Origin: an uncultured Pseudomonadales bacterium | Lineage (GTDB): Bacteria > Pseudomonadota > Gammaproteobacteria > Pseudomonadales > IMCC2047 | Direction: 5' to 3' | NCBI GenBank assembly: GCA_947258415.1 | Contig: CAMYIF010000014.1 | Span: 1-40,170 of the forward strand | Length of the DNA: 40,170 nt | In this document: in pieces, positions 29,201 to 39,258 of the stretch | How the letters are laid out: every line of letters starts with the position of its first letter | Numbering within the stretch: the first letter of the stretch is position 1 | Position numbers and translations under genes: made by a program | Notes under the pieces: model-generated | What the model saw: only the letters and a program-made list of their open reading frames with translations | What the model was told of the DNA's origin: nothing | The model's database searches: none

Positions 29201-30186
29201 GTATGCCGATAGTGCTGATGCCTGAGGAGTTTTGAAACATCACGAATCTCTTTCTCGCCACTCAGGAATACCAGTATATCGTTTGCGCCAGTATGCCCGG
29301 GCAAGGCCCTGATTCGATCCACCGCTGCCAGAATGTTCCCGGGCAGGCCGTCAGGGCCATCAATCGGTATACCCTTCGACGCCTTGTTATTATCCTGCTT
29401 CTCGTTGCCCGGCTGATAAATAACTTCCACCGGGTAGGTACGCCCCGATACTTCGATTACAGGTGCGTTGCCAAAATGACTCGAGAAACGGTCAAGGTCG
29501 ATGGTCGCCGAGGTAATTATAACCTTGAGATCCGGCCGCCTGGGCAGCAATTGCTTCAGGTATCCCAGTAAAAAATCAATATTCAGGCTACGTTCGTGGG
29601 CCTCGTCGATGATCAGGGTATCGTAGCCACTGAGGAATCGATCCCGCTGCGTTTCAGCCAGTAATATCCCGTCGGTCATTAACTTAATATGGGTGAGATT
29701 ACTCGATTGATCCGAGAACCGGATCTGGTAACCGACCTGATCACCCAGGGTGACATTCAACTCTTCGGCCAGCCGGGCCGCAACCGTTCGCGCCGCCAGG
29801 CGTCTGGGTTGTGTGTGGCCAATTTTGCCAACAATCCCCCGACCGGCATCCAGGCATATTTTGGGTATTTGCGTGGTCTTGCCGGAACCGGTTTCACCGG
29901 CAACGATAACGACCTGGTGACTGCATATGGCATCGGCAATCTCCTGCCGTTTATACGAAACGGGCAAGGATTGCGGGTAAGTTGTTTCCGGGAGCGACTT
30001 AAGACGAACATCAGCGAGTGCCAGCGATTTCTCGATCTGCAACTGTACCCGCTGGATGGCCGTTTCAGAGGCATGATTTTTTTTAATTTTCAGCGCGCTT
30101 CGCAAACTGTTTTTTAAACGAAACCGGTCGGCGATCATACACGCGCCAATTTTTTCTTTTAACTGCTCAGGCGTTGCATTGGCCAT
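26275..30186 (-). CDS. hrpA: ATP-dependent RNA helicase HrpA
   Basis: DEAH helicase: VVIVAGETGSGKTTQIPKICLDAGRG, LIIDEAHERSLNIDFLLGYLK, ATNVAETSITVPGIRYVIDSG, NQRKGRCGRLSDGVCIRLYSE; 1303 aa. Confidence 0.96.
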   Translation of the reverse strand: MANATPEQLKEKIGACMIADRFRLKNSLRSALKIKKNHASETAIQRVQLQIEKSLALADVRLKSLPETTYPQSLPVSYKRQEIADAICSHQVVIVAGETGSGKTTQIPKICLDAGRGIVGKIGHTQPRRLAARTVAARLAEELNVTLGDQVGYQIRFSDQSSNLTHIKLMTDGILLAETQRDRFLSGYDTLIIDEAHERSLNIDFLLGYLKQLLPRRPDLKVIITSATIDLDRFSSHFGNAPVIEVSGRTYPVEVIYQPGNEKQDNNKASKGIPIDGPDGLPGNILAAVDRIRALPGHTGANDILVFLSGEKEIRDVSKLLRHQHYRHTEILPLYARLSNAEQNRVFQLHTGQRIILATNVAETSITVPGIRYVIDSGLARISRYSIRSKVQQLPVEPISRASANQRKGRCGRLSDGVCIRLYSEEDFNNRPEFTDPEILRTNLASVILQMLHLRLGDIDAFPFIERPHSRSIKDGYQLLLELGAVNQGKRITKLGRQLARFPLDPRIARMLVAAREYNCLHEILIIASALAIQDPRERPHNKQQAADQKHRIYADDDSDFMGLVNLWHGIEGQRQKLSQNQFRKFCRNNFLSYPRVREWRETHRQLMLLCRELALIQNSKPAGFSGIHRAILTGLLGYIGEKHDTHEYQGTRNRRFYIFPGSALFKKSPKWIVAFELVETTRLFARMAARIDATWIEPLAGELVRKNYFEPHWQKKRGQVIAFEQVSLYGLVIVNRRRIDYGKINPVEAREIFIRSALVEGMLDSKISFYTANQDLISKIEALENKSRRRDILIDDESIYRFYDDRIPGDVNSLSTLSRWLKKTKQDDRLYLTREYLMQSCASRVSETQFPNQWCFDDTCLPLSYEFSPGSASDGVTLGVPLSMLNRIPGKRLQWLVPGMLRDKCIALVKALPKPVRKNFVPVPGFVDQALMQMSPCDKSLTHCLGLALKRLTGVEILPRQWNVSSLDSFHLMNICVTDEKGDVVAQGRNLVRLRKRLSQNVRDLMDQVNQETIERDNISRWDFGSLDREITVNQAGVTMTAYPALVEKEGTLALKMADTRSKAQRLSRSGVLRLFMLATPKQKKQLIRQISELPRISLYFARLGSMQELLDDLLRLIYRRTFLDEGTLPVNQDEFDQLLRSRKGQLISIANETIEQVYSVLTQRHSIAGQIPDKIPSVTLFVYDDINKQLGHLFDAGFIVNVPWQQLMSYPRYLKALELRLEKIQGQLQKEKTCIQQLQDYWQRYETLRRNYRDQALDETPLERLRWLFEEYRVSLYAQVLGTSEPVSSKRIEKLFSQLGS

Positions 30187-30439
30187 GGTAAAAATACGGG
30201 GTCTTCACTATCGGGATAATTCGGCGTTTTCAGGTGAGCATACAATACTCAGATATGCTGAGTTGATCAAACTATCTGCGCAGTCAGCCCTTTGTAGTTA
30301 CGCCCTTCTGGGTTAAAATAGAAATACACTTTCCCTGGTTTTACGATCATCGATTTGCTGGCAATAGCTTTACACTAAATGGCCGGGTAAATAATTTAAC
30401 GAGACCTAACTAAAATTTTCGAATAATAAAGGCTGGACT

Positions 30440-30913
30440 ATGGAATACATTGAAAACATAACATTTGACGAACTTAATATCGGCGATAAAGCCAGCTCAG
30501 AACGTACCCTGACCGAAAAGGACCTGGTTCTTTTTGCCGCTGTATCCGGTGATGTAAACCCTGTGCACCTGGATGCCGATTACGCAGCGAAAACACCCTT
30601 TAAACAGCAAATTGCCCACGGTATCTGGTCTGCTTCGCTGATTTCAGCCACGCTTGCTACCGTCATGCCGGGTCCGGGTACAATCTACCTGGGCCAGAGC
30701 CTGAAATTTCTGCGCCCTGTTATCCTTGGCGATCGGCTAAAGATCGAGGTGGAAGTTGTCAGTAAAAACGATGAGAAGAAAGGCGTGCAGCTCAATTGCC
30801 TGGTGACCAACCAGAACGAGAAACCCGTTGTTGTCGGAACCGCAGATGTGCTGGCACCCACAGAGAAAGTAAAAATACCCCGGCCGGTATTACCGGAAAT
30901 CACTGTCGCTTGA
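30440..30913 (+). CDS. MaoC-like (R)-specific enoyl-CoA hydratase (PhaJ-like)
   Basis: FAAVSGDVNPVHLDADYAAKTPFKQQIAHGIWSASLISATLATVMPGPGTIYLGQSLKFLRPV. Confidence 0.88.
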   Translation: MEYIENITFDELNIGDKASSERTLTEKDLVLFAAVSGDVNPVHLDADYAAKTPFKQQIAHGIWSASLISATLATVMPGPGTIYLGQSLKFLRPVILGDRLKIEVEVVSKNDEKKGVQLNCLVTNQNEKPVVVGTADVLAPTEKVKIPRPVLPEITVA

Positions 30914-31039
30914 TATCCTGGCCATCCATCATCAGGGCGCCAGACTGCGCGCCTGTTGATGGCCTGTTGTTTTTTAACGAAATAAAAGAACAGGCTGCCA
31001 GTTAACAGCCTGGCAAGTGGCCGGTAAAACAGCTGTCGA

Positions 31040-31825
31040 TCAGGAAGAAGGCGAATAGTTCCTGATTTCGACACCGTCTTTAAACATTGCCAGTTCACCC
31101 TGTTTCATATCGTGCCATTCTTCATTGATGGTTAACGGCTGGGTAGCGATAACCGTAACAACATCCTTGTCCGTGGTTTCGCGTCCGAAATCAACCGTTA
31201 TATCAACATCCTGCAACGAGGCTTCTCCAAAAGGCGCTCGCCGGGTTATCCATGTTAGCTGCTTGCCGCAATAGGCAAACAAATACCTTGAGTCGGTCAG
31301 TAACATATTGAACACACCAAACTGGTTCAAATAGACGCAACATTTGTAAATCAACCGGAACAGGCCTCCGGGTTGTCTTGGCGGTTTGGGGTATTTCTCC
31401 CGTATCTTATCCAGCAACCAGCAAAAGGCATATTCACTGTCAGTGGTGCCTACGGGCAAGTAGGTATTTAACGCTTCTTTTTTAACTGCCTTAACCTGCC
31501 CGTTATGGGCAAATGACCAGTAGCGTCCCCAGAGTTCTCTGCAAAAAGGGTGTGTATTTTCCATGCCGACCCGGCCCGAATTTGCCTGGCGAATATGACT
31601 GATAACGATGTCGCTTTTAATCGGGTATTTCTGGACAAGTTTGGCTATATGCGAATCGGCACTGGGTTCCGGATCACGAAATTCCCTGTAGCCTTTTCCA
31701 TGATAGAAAATGATCCCCCAGCCATCCTTGTGCGGCCCGGTACTTCCGCCGCGTTGCATCAAGCCGGAAAAACTAAAGCAAATATCGGTAGGCACATTAG
31801 CGCTCATACCCAAGAGTTCACACAT
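31040..31825 (-). CDS. class II glutamine amidotransferase (YafJ-like)
   Basis: MCELLGMSANVPTDICFSFSGLMQRGGSTGPHKDGWGIIFY, FAHNGQV. Confidence 0.9.
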   Translation of the reverse strand: MCELLGMSANVPTDICFSFSGLMQRGGSTGPHKDGWGIIFYHGKGYREFRDPEPSADSHIAKLVQKYPIKSDIVISHIRQANSGRVGMENTHPFCRELWGRYWSFAHNGQVKAVKKEALNTYLPVGTTDSEYAFCWLLDKIREKYPKPPRQPGGLFRLIYKCCVYLNQFGVFNMLLTDSRYLFAYCGKQLTWITRRAPFGEASLQDVDITVDFGRETTDKDVVTVIATQPLTINEEWHDMKQGELAMFKDGVEIRNYSPSS

Positions 31826-31921
31826 ACCAACACCTGAAAATTTTTGCCATTTTAATTAATTCCATTTCCCCGGATTACCTTATTTTATTCCCGTTCGCAG
31901 AACCTGATCAAGCCAGGCCAT

Positions 31922-34156
31922 TCAGGCATTTTTATCGGTTTTTTGTTGGTCTGTCTCGTCGATGTCAAAATCGATATCAAGATCATTTTCCTCCCTGGCA
32001 GACAGGTTACTTTGAGCATCAAGGTCGCGCCATTCGCTGGCAAGTTTCGTTTCTTCAATCAAATCGGCATCAAAATCGATTTCAACGTCCAAATCATCAT
32101 CGCCCTGATCCCGCGGCCGACCCTTTTCGGCGGATTCAGACCTGTCTGCTGCCAATTCCAGGGAGGATATTTCGTCGGGCTGATCGGACGTTACTGCCGG
32201 TTTTTTGTTCTTGTCGGGATCAATCGCTTCACGACCAACCACTTCGCGTATGACCGGCGGTTCATCCGGCACTTTGGCATCAGGCGCTTTAGTGGCGCTA
32301 ACTTCTTTTTCAATCGGCGCGCCGGTTTTACCCTTATTGTCAGACGGTTTCCTACTGGTTTGCCAGAAATAGAACAACACCAGTGCCGCGCCAAGGACAA
32401 AACCTGTGCCAATAATCAGTATCCACACATACGAGCCCCGTTTAACCGTTTGGTTTCCGGCTGCCTGTAACTGTTCAGGTGCACGGTTGTTTATGCCCTG
32501 CTCTGTAACGATTCCGGGCAAAGTCCCTGGACCGACAACCTGGCCATTGGCATCATTAAGGGTCGGGTCGCCAGGAGCCAGGGTTTGCCCCTTTGCCTTG
32601 ACTCTCTGCGTCAGTTCTATAATCAATGGCTTAAGGCGGTAATGGACCTCTCTGCCACTGAAAGTACGTCCCCTGAAATCCAGTTCAACCTTGAATTCCG
32701 TGCTTTGATTATCGTCATCGAGCATCAATTGCCAGCTTTTGTCACCCGTGAATTCTACGGTGCGAACATTCCACTTTCCGTCCGAATCGGTAATAGTGGC
32801 AATGATACTTGTCTTGTTCAGCACAAGGTCAGTATCCGATGGAAGGATTTGTATGTTATAGGCCAGTTTTTCATTGGTCTTCTCGGTACTGACATCCATT
32901 TTAAACAGCTCGTTTACCTGGATGAGCCTGTCCAGGCCACGTTCATAGTCGAGAGTTTTGGCGACCGTGCTGAGCATATAGAGGCCTTCCTGGCTCAACC
33001 CCTGAATTTCAGCCTGGTAAATACCCTCTCCTGTAGACGCAGCTGTCATTGATTGAGTGAAGCCGTTTTTACCATTCAGGTCAGAGCCAGATCTATTTTC
33101 GATATCCGTGATTGTAATGGCAAACTCGGTATCTTCGCTGGATCCCTGAATGCCTGTTTCCTGCCCGGGGTTAATGGTTGAAGCCGAAACAATAATATTT
33201 TCGCTGGTCACGTATGCTGGCGTCAGCCCGTCAATATCGAGGACATGGTTTCCACGAACATAAACGCGACTATGAGGAGACAGGTTACCGGAAATTTTCC
33301 ACTGCCCCATTTCGGGGTTACTTATCTTGTAACGGGCAAAGTGCTTACCCAGAAGTGTGTGAGTGTTTGCAGTTTCAGTAGAATATATTTTACCTCCGGG
33401 TGAAGTCACGATAAGCGAGGAAGGCGATCCTCCAAACAGGGTGGCATTGAATTCTGTCACATGGGTATCTACAGCAAACCGGTTTTCGTGTATCGGAATA
33501 TAATTATCGGGTCTAAAATTTTCCGCCAGTTTATTACAAAAGTAGATTATCTTTTCCGGGCTTCGGGAAACAAGGGAATATCCCCCGGTTTCCCTTGAAA
33601 GTGTACGAAGCAAGCCGGTGCCATTATTGTCAGACAGTGACAGGGTATGAATCCTGATCCCTGCATTCATCATTTTCGGTAGTAGCGTGTTAAGCAATAA
33701 ACCCCGCAATTTGTTATTGGCGGCACTATCAGAAAGGTCCAGGTCACCACTACTCAAAAGTAAAATATGACGCGGCAAAACACTGGATTTATCGATGTCA
33801 AACGCCGCATTTTTTAACGCCGAATAAATATCACGTTTCGAGGCCACGGAACGTATTTTTGAAATACCATCACCGGCTGTGTTAAGCCAATCGGGAGTTA
33901 CCTTGCCGTAGGTTACCAAATGATTAACATATCTTCCGAAGGTCCAGATACCCGCCCTGGATCCCACAGGCAGTTGATTCACCAGCAAGTGAATGGCATC
34001 CAGGTGTTGCCTGTCGGGTGCGCTCTTGCGGACGTCGGCTGAAATATCAACCACAATCCTGAGGTCGACGGGTTGGGCAGAGGCAGAAAATCCGGCGAAC
34101 AGGAAAGTAATAGTTAGCAGGAATAATATAAATATTTTTTCATTATATATCATCAA
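31922..34156 (-). CDS. signal-peptide VWA-domain membrane protein (TIGR03503-like)
   Basis: N-terminal signal, VDLRIVVDISADVRKSAPDR (VWA metal-site region), TM helix ILIIGTGFVLGAALVLFYFW near the C-terminus, then a highly acidic tail. Confidence 0.8.
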   Translation of the reverse strand: MMIYNEKIFILFLLTITFLFAGFSASAQPVDLRIVVDISADVRKSAPDRQHLDAIHLLVNQLPVGSRAGIWTFGRYVNHLVTYGKVTPDWLNTAGDGISKIRSVASKRDIYSALKNAAFDIDKSSVLPRHILLLSSGDLDLSDSAANNKLRGLLLNTLLPKMMNAGIRIHTLSLSDNNGTGLLRTLSRETGGYSLVSRSPEKIIYFCNKLAENFRPDNYIPIHENRFAVDTHVTEFNATLFGGSPSSLIVTSPGGKIYSTETANTHTLLGKHFARYKISNPEMGQWKISGNLSPHSRVYVRGNHVLDIDGLTPAYVTSENIIVSASTINPGQETGIQGSSEDTEFAITITDIENRSGSDLNGKNGFTQSMTAASTGEGIYQAEIQGLSQEGLYMLSTVAKTLDYERGLDRLIQVNELFKMDVSTEKTNEKLAYNIQILPSDTDLVLNKTSIIATITDSDGKWNVRTVEFTGDKSWQLMLDDDNQSTEFKVELDFRGRTFSGREVHYRLKPLIIELTQRVKAKGQTLAPGDPTLNDANGQVVGPGTLPGIVTEQGINNRAPEQLQAAGNQTVKRGSYVWILIIGTGFVLGAALVLFYFWQTSRKPSDNKGKTGAPIEKEVSATKAPDAKVPDEPPVIREVVGREAIDPDKNKKPAVTSDQPDEISSLELAADRSESAEKGRPRDQGDDDLDVEIDFDADLIEETKLASEWRDLDAQSNLSAREENDLDIDFDIDETDQQKTDKNA

Positions 34157-34250
34157 TTTAAATAGCTTATATAATGTATTTGATAAGTATATAAAGTATC
34201 CGGTAAATTCCTTTTCATTACTCTATAACCTGAAGTTACATTCGCTAAGC

Positions 34251-34583
34251 CTATGGATTCTTTATTCGCCGTAATAATCTGCGTTTAATCAATAAAGCCA
34301 GCCAGACCAGTCCATAAACCCCGGCTAGCGGCAAACCTGTTCGAAGTATAGTCGGGTTTTCCATGAGCATTGCTTCGAATACGAATATGAATAATGCCGG
34401 GGCTAAATCAATTTTACCTGGCACCGCCAACCAGGGAGTCAACAGCGACACAGCGATGAGTAATATCAAAGCGTCGGCCAGCCACCCTACCCTGATTCTC
34501 CTGAGGAAATACCAGGCGAGGAAAACCAGGCTCAGCGCAGCGAAGCCATATAAAATCCATAGATAGTAGTTAAACTCAGACAT
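34251..34583 (-). CDS. hypothetical membrane protein, 110 aa
   Basis: Three to four hydrophobic segments, basic C-terminus; lies in a co-directional run between gpsA and the VWA gene. Confidence 0.7.
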   Translation of the reverse strand: MSEFNYYLWILYGFAALSLVFLAWYFLRRIRVGWLADALILLIAVSLLTPWLAVPGKIDLAPALFIFVFEAMLMENPTILRTGLPLAGVYGLVWLALLIKRRLLRRIKNP

Positions 34584-34780
34584 ACACCAAAACCATATTC
34601 AACAATAAATCAATTATGCACACCCTTATTGGTAGCCCGTATTTTGCCGGGCGATCCAGAATCGGACTACTGTCCATCCCGACTCTTGTGTCGAGGCAAA
34701 TGCGCCGCGTATTGTATTACACGTAACTTGAAACAGGTATTCTTCAAGTCAATTTTCAGGAAGTGTTTCCAGGTTTCCCG

Positions 34781-35818
34781 CTATGTCCCGGATGGCGGGT
34801 TATCGCGAGGCAAGGTGTATTCAACGTCAGAAGCCTGGGCGGCCTGCATGAGCGAATTAATGGCTGATTCAATGGGCACATTACAAAACAGGACATCGTA
34901 CAAGAAATTGACTAGTGGCATATAAATACCCAGCTCATCTGCCTTTTCTTTTACCAGGCGGACCGTATTGATACCTTCGGCCACTTCACCCAACTGGGCG
35001 ACAGCCTGTTCCAGTGATTCACCTTTACCCACAGCATAACCCACGCGGTAATTCCTGCTAAGCGGGGAGATACAGGTCACTATCAGGTCACCAACACCTG
35101 CCAGCCCAATAAAGGTAAGCGGATTGGCACCCATGCACTTGGCGAATCGGCTCATTTCAGCAATGCTTCTGGTTATCAGCATGCTGCGGGTATTATCCCC
35201 CATACCCAGCGCAGTACCCATTCCGGAACAAATCGCATAGATATTTTTTAATGCGCCGCCCAGTTCAACGCCGAACATGTCGTTATTGGCGTAGACTCGA
35301 AAATAATCATTCGCCAGGACTTCCTGGACAGTTTGTCTGAGCTCGGCATCTTCGCTGGCGATAACCGTTGCGGTTAATACACGCTTGGCTATCTCCTTGG
35401 CCAGGTTAGGACCACTGATGACACCTATTCTTTTAGAGTTTGTTTTGCTTGCCACAATCTGGCTCATCAACTGGAAACCATCGGCAACGATACCCTTGGT
35501 TGTGCTTACCAGCATTTGATCCGGTGTAATCAGGGGAGCAATCCTATCGACAATTTCGCTGTATGCGCTACTGGGGATAGAAAGAAAGATAATAGGGCTC
35601 GCTTTCACAGCGAGTTCAAGATTCGTGGTAGCGATCAGGTTTTCATGCAGGTAATAATCAGGCATATAACGCTGATTAACGCGCTCCTCGTTTATCTGGT
35701 CTGCTTGCGCCTGGTTGCGCATCCACTGGTAGGTCTTGCTGCCATTTTCTGCTGCTATATTTGCTATGGCCGTTCCAAAACTACCGCCACCCAACACAGT
35801 CACTGAACCCTGAAGCAT
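34781..35818 (-). CDS. gpsA: glycerol-3-phosphate dehydrogenase [NAD(P)+]
   Basis: [88 protein letters not shown]. Confidence 0.96.
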   Translation of the reverse strand: MLQGSVTVLGGGSFGTAIANIAAENGSKTYQWMRNQAQADQINEERVNQRYMPDYYLHENLIATTNLELAVKASPIIFLSIPSSAYSEIVDRIAPLITPDQMLVSTTKGIVADGFQLMSQIVASKTNSKRIGVISGPNLAKEIAKRVLTATVIASEDAELRQTVQEVLANDYFRVYANNDMFGVELGGALKNIYAICSGMGTALGMGDNTRSMLITRSIAEMSRFAKCMGANPLTFIGLAGVGDLIVTCISPLSRNYRVGYAVGKGESLEQAVAQLGEVAEGINTVRLVKEKADELGIYMPLVNFLYDVLFCNVPIESAINSLMQAAQASDVEYTLPRDNPPSGT

Positions 35819-36092
35819 GCAATCCCCTTAATTGATCAAACAGGCCTTTTATAATGATGGCCAAAAAATTTATGGCCCATTGATATCATAATCATGGTGC
35901 ACATATTTATAATTTTGCCTCCGCCACATAATTAAATTACTATGAAGAGCGTATGAAGTCTTCCTTATCAGTTTTAGAACACCTTCATATTAGTCTTAAG
36001 GGCAGAATACCTAAGCAGATTATAAAGTAATTACAGCACGGGTTGTCTATTAAAATAAATTAAACAATTTGATAACCCGGCTTGTAAAATTC

Positions 36093-36112
36093 AAGACATT
36101 TACAGATGTCTT
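36093..36112. promoter_or_regulatory. dyad upstream of the ParA-like gene (putative operator)
   Basis: AAGACAT-ttacag-ATGTCTT, perfect 7-bp arms ending 22 nt before the start codon at 36135. Confidence 0.4.
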
Positions 36113-36134
36113 ATTTTAACGGTAATAACAGTCG

Positions 36135-36824
36135 ATGCGAGTGATTGAACAACAAAGAGCACACCGTATTCTGGTGTTAAACGCAAAAGGAGGATGCGGC
36201 AAGACCACGATAGCGACTAACCTGGCCTGCCAATACGCTTGCGAAAACCAACAAACCGCCTTGATAGATTACGACCCCCAGGCTTCAAGCACCCACTGGT
36301 TAGACGCCCGGCCGAAAGGTTTACCGCCCATTCATTGCGTTAAGGCCGGCCACAAGAGCGGTCTCACCACACGCACCTGGCAACTGAGGGTACCGGTCGG
36401 AACTACACGCATTATCGTTGATACGCCGGCCAGACTCGAGGCGATGACAGCTGCAAAACTGATTCGTGAAGCCGACACTATACTCATACCTGTCATGGCC
36501 TCACCCATCGATATAAGGGCAGCCACACAGTTTTTAACCGAACTCACCAAATATCCCGAATTTCGAAACTCCAAGAAACGTATCGCCATCGTTGGCAACC
36601 GGGTACGGAAAAATACCAAGTCCTATAAATACCTCGAATCATTTCTTAAAGATCTGGACATTCCGTTTATCAGTAGTTTAAGAGACACACAGAATTATGT
36701 CCGGGCTGCCGAAGAAGGCATCGGGATACAGGAGCTCAAATTGAAAAGCGCAAAAGAAGAAAGCGCGCAATGGTATTCCCTGGTTCGTTGGATCGAAGAC
36801 GACCTGGAAGCCAAGCCGGCTTGA
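36135..36824 (+). CDS. orphan ParA family ATPase
   Basis: Deviant Walker A LNAKGGCGKTTIATNLA, LIDYDPQASSTHW, IIVDTPARLEAMTA; no adjacent parB. Confidence 0.92.
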   Translation: MRVIEQQRAHRILVLNAKGGCGKTTIATNLACQYACENQQTALIDYDPQASSTHWLDARPKGLPPIHCVKAGHKSGLTTRTWQLRVPVGTTRIIVDTPARLEAMTAAKLIREADTILIPVMASPIDIRAATQFLTELTKYPEFRNSKKRIAIVGNRVRKNTKSYKYLESFLKDLDIPFISSLRDTQNYVRAAEEGIGIQELKLKSAKEESAQWYSLVRWIEDDLEAKPA

Positions 36825-36887
36825 AACAATATTGAGTCATGGTTTTTTCTGGTGCCCGGTCCAGGCGTTCAGGCCATTTACCGGGAG

Positions 36888-36927
36888 TAAAAAAAAAGCT
36901 TGATACACAAGGTACCAAGCTTTTTTA
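36888..36927. terminator. bidirectional terminator between convergent parA-like gene and amt
   Basis: AAAAAAAAGCTTGatacacaaggtacCAAGCTTTTTT. Confidence 0.75.
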
Positions 36928-36938
36928 ACCTGTTTCTA

Positions 36939-38234
36939 TTACAGGTCGTAACCGCGTTCATGGTAAAGCGTCAGGTCAAGACCATGGGCTTCGTAGCCGA
37001 CGGTGACCCGTAATTCCATGAAATAGGATAACGCCTTCAATATCACCCAGGAAAAAACCAGGGTATAAAGAGATATTACGGCCATACCCACAAACTGTGT
37101 TCCCATTTGCCCGGATATTGATACCCCTTCACCCAGTCCCGTACCACTGAAAATACTTAACTGGTCAGAAGCGAAAAAGCCGGTCAGCAACATGCCTGTA
37201 ATAGTGCCGACACCGAAAATAGTAAATGCAAAGGGGTCATCTATTTCAAATTTCCATTTAATGAATACCGTCGCGTAAAAGCTGGCAATGCCGGCCAGGG
37301 CGCCGATAACCATTGCACCGGCAGGGCCCACGTAACCCGCTCCCGGAGTGATGGCAACCAGGCCACCAAGCAAGCCCAGGACCATACCCAGCGCACTGGG
37401 ACGATGAAATTTTAACCATTCACAAACCATCCAGCACAATACCGCCGATGCAGCCGACAACTGGGTAACCAGCAAGGTCATGCCGGCCTGGCCATCAGCG
37501 GCAAGCGCGTTACCGCCGTTAAAACCGAACCAGCCTATCCACAGGATTCCTGCACCGGTAATAGTCATGGTCATATTGTGTGGAGGATACGTCATGGTCG
37601 GGAAGCCTCGGCGTTTGCCCAGAAACAGGGCAATGGCCAGGGCACCGACGCCCGCAGTTAGAAGAACGACGGAGCCGCCGGCAAAATCCATCACGCCCAT
37701 TTGAGCCAACCATCCGTCACCGCGGACCCAATGTGCGACGGGGACGTAGACAAATAATAACCAGGCAGCGCAGAACGCAACAATTGCCGGAAAACGCATG
37801 CGTTCGGCAAACCCGACAACAACAAGCGAAGTGGCAAAAATGGCAAACACCATCTGGTAAAGGGCAAAGGCCGATTCGGGTATATCCCCGAACATCGAGC
37901 CATCAAAAACACCGGCAAAAAAGGCTTTATTCAATCCACCGAACCAGCCCGTTGGATCAGTAAAAACAAGGCTGTAACCGAATATCAGCCAAAGCAGGCT
38001 AACCATGCAACAAATAACAAAGGTTTGCATCGAAACGCTGAGCACATTCTTTGAACGCACCAACCCGCCGTAAAAAAGAAATAAACCAGGCAAAACCATA
38101 AACAGGACAAGAATTGTCGAAATAAATACCCAGGCTGTATTCCCTGTATTCACTAGCGCACCGGTGTCGGCGACGGTCAAGCCAGGAAATAAGGCAACAA
38201 ACAAGATTAGAGTATTGGCATATTTCTTTAACAT
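36939..38234 (-). CDS. amt: ammonium transporter
   Basis: FLFYGGLVRSKNVLS, MDFAGGSVVLLTAGVGALAIAL, WIGWFGFNGGNALAADG, GYEAHGLDLTLYHERGYDL; the start at MLKKY (38234) is preferred over the track start 38282. Confidence 0.95.
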   Translation of the reverse strand: MLKKYANTLILFVALFPGLTVADTGALVNTGNTAWVFISTILVLFMVLPGLFLFYGGLVRSKNVLSVSMQTFVICCMVSLLWLIFGYSLVFTDPTGWFGGLNKAFFAGVFDGSMFGDIPESAFALYQMVFAIFATSLVVVGFAERMRFPAIVAFCAAWLLFVYVPVAHWVRGDGWLAQMGVMDFAGGSVVLLTAGVGALAIALFLGKRRGFPTMTYPPHNMTMTITGAGILWIGWFGFNGGNALAADGQAGMTLLVTQLSAASAVLCWMVCEWLKFHRPSALGMVLGLLGGLVAITPGAGYVGPAGAMVIGALAGIASFYATVFIKWKFEIDDPFAFTIFGVGTITGMLLTGFFASDQLSIFSGTGLGEGVSISGQMGTQFVGMAVISLYTLVFSWVILKALSYFMELRVTVGYEAHGLDLTLYHERGYDL

Positions 38235-38396
38235 AGACAAGTCTCTTCCAGTTCTCAAAAAAGTAGCACGCGATACTACCATAACCCGATTGATTGTCGA
38301 GATATTATGTCGCGCTGATTATATTATTTTGGCATAAAACCGGATCGGGAAAACGGGTTTTCAGGGTCTAGAATGTATACACCTATTCCATTATTT

Positions 38397-39257
38397 TCAG
38401 GCCAAATCGGCTGCATGCCACGCCAAACGGTCGCCCAAGCGTATAAGCTGTCTTGTACCTTTAGACAAAATCATATTCTGTCCGAAATACGCGCCTTTTT
38501 GCGAATCAACAGTATTCATTTCTAGCAGGGTAGCAAGCGGCTCCCTGTATATTTTATCTATTTCACCGGTTAGCTGGTTTGTGGTTGTCACCACACAACG
38601 CTCGCAGGGATAACAGGAAGTCAGGCTATATATATCTGATTTCATAGATAAATAACCTTGCTTATATTCTTCAAACGCGGGCAGGCCTCGGATAACCAGG
38701 TTTGGCCGGAACCGATTCATTGGCACGACATCCGCTCCCCTGCTGGCCAGCCGGGCATTAACCGCCTGAAGGGAAGACTCGCTGGCAAGCAGGTAGGGCG
38801 CGGCATCAGCGAACCCTGTACTGGTATCCTGGCCCAGCAATTCCGGCCTGGATTGAGGACGCAAAACCCGGTTATCCATCCTTACTAGCCGAAGCGGAAA
38901 CTTTGACGAAAGAACGCGTGTAAACCACGCCGATGCCAGCTCACCTTCATCAAGCGCTGTAAATGAATCGCTCCAGACTGAAACGGGTACCTGGCGATCA
39001 GGTACCCTTGACAGATTGATGATGAGGTCCGCTTCATTTTCCCTGCTGATGACCAATCGATCGCCGCTTAGGCGTGTTGAAATCAAAGACATTAACGGCA
39101 GTTGGCGTTGTGTCACCATGCGTCCGTTTGGCATCACTAGCATCCACTGACGGTCACCCTCAAGCCCGGTAGCCAGTAATGCGGATTGTTGCAAAGAGAT
39201 GCCGCCCAGACCTTTGACGGGATAAATAAAAAGCCCGGTAACCTGCGCGTGCGCCAT
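38397..39257 (-). CDS. MOSC domain-containing protein
   Basis: N-terminal YPVKGLGGISLQQSALLATGLEGDRQWMLV barrel; C-terminal MNRFRPNLVIRGLPAFEEYK and CYPCERCVVTTTNQLTGE. Confidence 0.9.
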   Translation of the reverse strand: MAHAQVTGLFIYPVKGLGGISLQQSALLATGLEGDRQWMLVMPNGRMVTQRQLPLMSLISTRLSGDRLVISRENEADLIINLSRVPDRQVPVSVWSDSFTALDEGELASAWFTRVLSSKFPLRLVRMDNRVLRPQSRPELLGQDTSTGFADAAPYLLASESSLQAVNARLASRGADVVPMNRFRPNLVIRGLPAFEEYKQGYLSMKSDIYSLTSCYPCERCVVTTTNQLTGEIDKIYREPLATLLEMNTVDSQKGAYFGQNMILSKGTRQLIRLGDRLAWHAADLA

Positions 39258-39258
39258 G

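Noticed and set aside
29689-30117. 142-aa + strand ORF
   Set aside because: Antisense to hrpA.
31943-32470. 175-aa + strand ORF rich in VKIDIKII/FRF
   Set aside because: Antisense of the acidic D/E-rich VWA tail; composition is explained by the opposite strand.
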